The translations under genes and the position numbers were made by a program. From the NCBI GenBank assembly GCA_038324385.1, contig JBBQHX010000206.1, forward strand, positions 1 through 6,776: 6,776 nt of DNA, read 5' to 3'. A model generated the notes under the pieces. It was not told the DNA's origin and ran no database searches. It was given only the letters and a program-made list of their open reading frames with translations. The stretch comes from JBBQHX01 sp038324385. GTDB taxonomy: Bacteria > Gemmatimonadota > Gemmatimonadetes > Gemmatimonadales > Gemmatimonadaceae. Below are positions 6,441 to 6,776 of this stretch, piece after piece (position 1 is the stretch's first letter; every line of letters starts with the position of its first letter).

Positions 6441-6468
6441 TTGATAATGCAGTATCATCAATTATACT
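6441..6468 (+). promoter_or_regulatory. Sigma70-type promoter for the rightward gene at 6500
   Basis: TTGATA (6441-6446; 5 of 6) is followed by 16 bp and TATACT (6463-6468; 5 of 6), in the only clearly AT-rich patch of the window. Transcription would start near 6475, 25 bases before the ATG at 6500. The - strand carries a perfect TATAAT (6466-6461) that overlaps the same -10, so the element may also fire leftward, although no -35 match is visible on that side. Confidence 0.58.
6442..6457. promoter_or_regulatory. Operator-like palindrome in the rightward promoter
   Basis: TGATA-a-TGCA-g-TATCA is a 16-bp dyad with one mismatched pair. It overlaps the -35 box and fills most of the spacer, where a repressor would block RNA polymerase. 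The cognate regulator is unknown. It shares GATAATG with the Fur consensus, but the rest does not fit. Confidence 0.35.
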
Positions 6469-6499
6469 CCGTGCTTCACCTCCACCAGCGATCACCCGG

Positions 6500-6776
6500 A
6501 TGATCTTTCGCCCCCGTTCACCCGTCCGAGCTTCGCCGTCGTGCCGTCGCACGGGCGCTGGCGCACGGTGGTCGCGGGCGGTGTTGCTGCTCCTGGTGAA
6601 TGTGTGGGTGTCGCTGGTCCTCCCGGCGGTCCACGCGGGAACGGAGCGTGCGCCCCGCGATCGTGTCGCGGCGGGTGAGCACTCTCTGCAGCAGCGAGCC
6701 TCCGGGGCGGTGGCAGCGGCGGAGGGCGCGATGATCGGGGAGCCGACGTCGACTGTTGATCGGCATCACCCCGCGG
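6500..6776 (+). CDS. Putative secreted protein, N-terminal part (3' end outside window)
   Basis: The frame from ATG 6500 stays open to the right edge, giving 92 residues. The start looks like an export signal: an Arg-rich N region (residues 1-26, with nine Arg), a hydrophobic core of about 27-44 (AVLLLLVNVWVSLVLP) and a likely cleavage after VHA (residue 46). The rest seen so far is Ala/Arg/Glu-rich, with His-His at 89-90, and matches no family I can name. Codon third positions are mostly G or C, as in the window's real genes. A good promoter lies 32 bases upstream, but no clear Shine-Dalgarno is visible. A long basic N region is a little unusual, so the true start could lie further in, though no better start codon is seen. 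Function is unknown. Confidence 0.6.
   Translation, partial: MIFRPRSPVRASPSCRRTGAGARWSRAVLLLLVNVWVSLVLPAVHAGTERAPRDRVAAGEHSLQQRASGAVAAAEGAMIGEPTSTVDRHHPA

Larger units (their letters stand above)
6152..6499. other. Divergent intergenic control region between maeB and the rightward gene
   Basis: No protein or RNA gene is recognisable in these 348 bases; short open frames here lack family resemblance. From left to right it holds the GC-rich maeB leader with several inverted repeats (6152-6268), the leftward promoter (6275-6303), a GC-rich stretch in which I see nothing (about 6310-6435), an AT-rich island with a rightward promoter and a palindrome (6441-6468), and a short leader for the gene starting at 6500. 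A perfect 10-bp palindrome, GTCAATTGAC (6299-6308), overlaps the -35 of the leftward promoter and could be a regulator site. Confidence 0.6.

Noticed and set aside
6443..6461. Fur box in the AT-rich island
   Set aside because: Only the first seven bases (GATAATG) match the 19-bp consensus; the remainder does not, so an iron link is not supported.
6291..6503. A 70-codon open frame on the + strand in the intergenic gap
   Set aside because: No Shine-Dalgarno or family resemblance; it spans both promoter elements and ends inside the start of the next gene.
1..6776. tRNA, rRNA, CRISPR arrays, complete insertion sequences
   Set aside because: I looked for repeat-spacer patterns, cloverleaf arms and intact transposase genes on both strands and saw none beyond the OrfA remnant.

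Overview
This is a 6.8 kb chromosomal segment from a high-GC bacterium. Nearly all codons in the real genes end in G or C. The gene types (an ATP-dependent PEP carboxykinase, a malic enzyme fused to a phosphotransacetylase-like domain, an HD phosphohydrolase and a CopD-type membrane protein) suggest a Gram-negative-type heterotroph. Gemmatimonadota is my best guess, but that rests on overall impression and was not searched.

Layout, left to right. At the left edge is the 3' end of a CopD-family membrane protein gene on the + strand, followed by a convincing intrinsic terminator at 541-582. Next comes a frameshifted fossil of an IS3-family transposase OrfA (613-870), whose end touches the tail of the convergent operon. 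Three genes then read leftward on the - strand. In transcription order these are maeB (6151 to 3833), pckA (3833 to 2199) and an HD-domain phosphohydrolase gene (2099 to 867). The stop codon of maeB and the start codon of pckA share one base (TGATG), and the pckA Shine-Dalgarno sequence lies inside the last codons of maeB, so translation is probably coupled. The 348-bp gap at 6152-6499 is a divergent control region. It holds a sigma70-type promoter for the operon (6275-6303), a GC-rich leader that can form hairpins, and an AT-rich island with a promoter facing right (6441-6468). At the right edge a + strand gene starts at 6500 and leaves the window; it encodes a putative secreted protein that I cannot identify.

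How the genes fit together. MaeB makes pyruvate from malate with release of CO2 and NADPH. PckA makes PEP from oxaloacetate with ATP. Both take C4 acids out of the TCA cycle to C3 units, so the operon looks like a cataplerotic or gluconeogenic module expressed from one mRNA. The PTA-like domain of MaeB lacks key phosphotransacetylase residues, which suggests a regulatory role such as acetyl-CoA sensing. The third gene, 99 bp downstream, encodes a probable nucleotide phosphohydrolase whose link to the other two is unclear. I see no undescribed defence or mobile system. The main points of interest are the maeB-pckA coupling, the structured leader, the divergent promoter island and the IS fossil.
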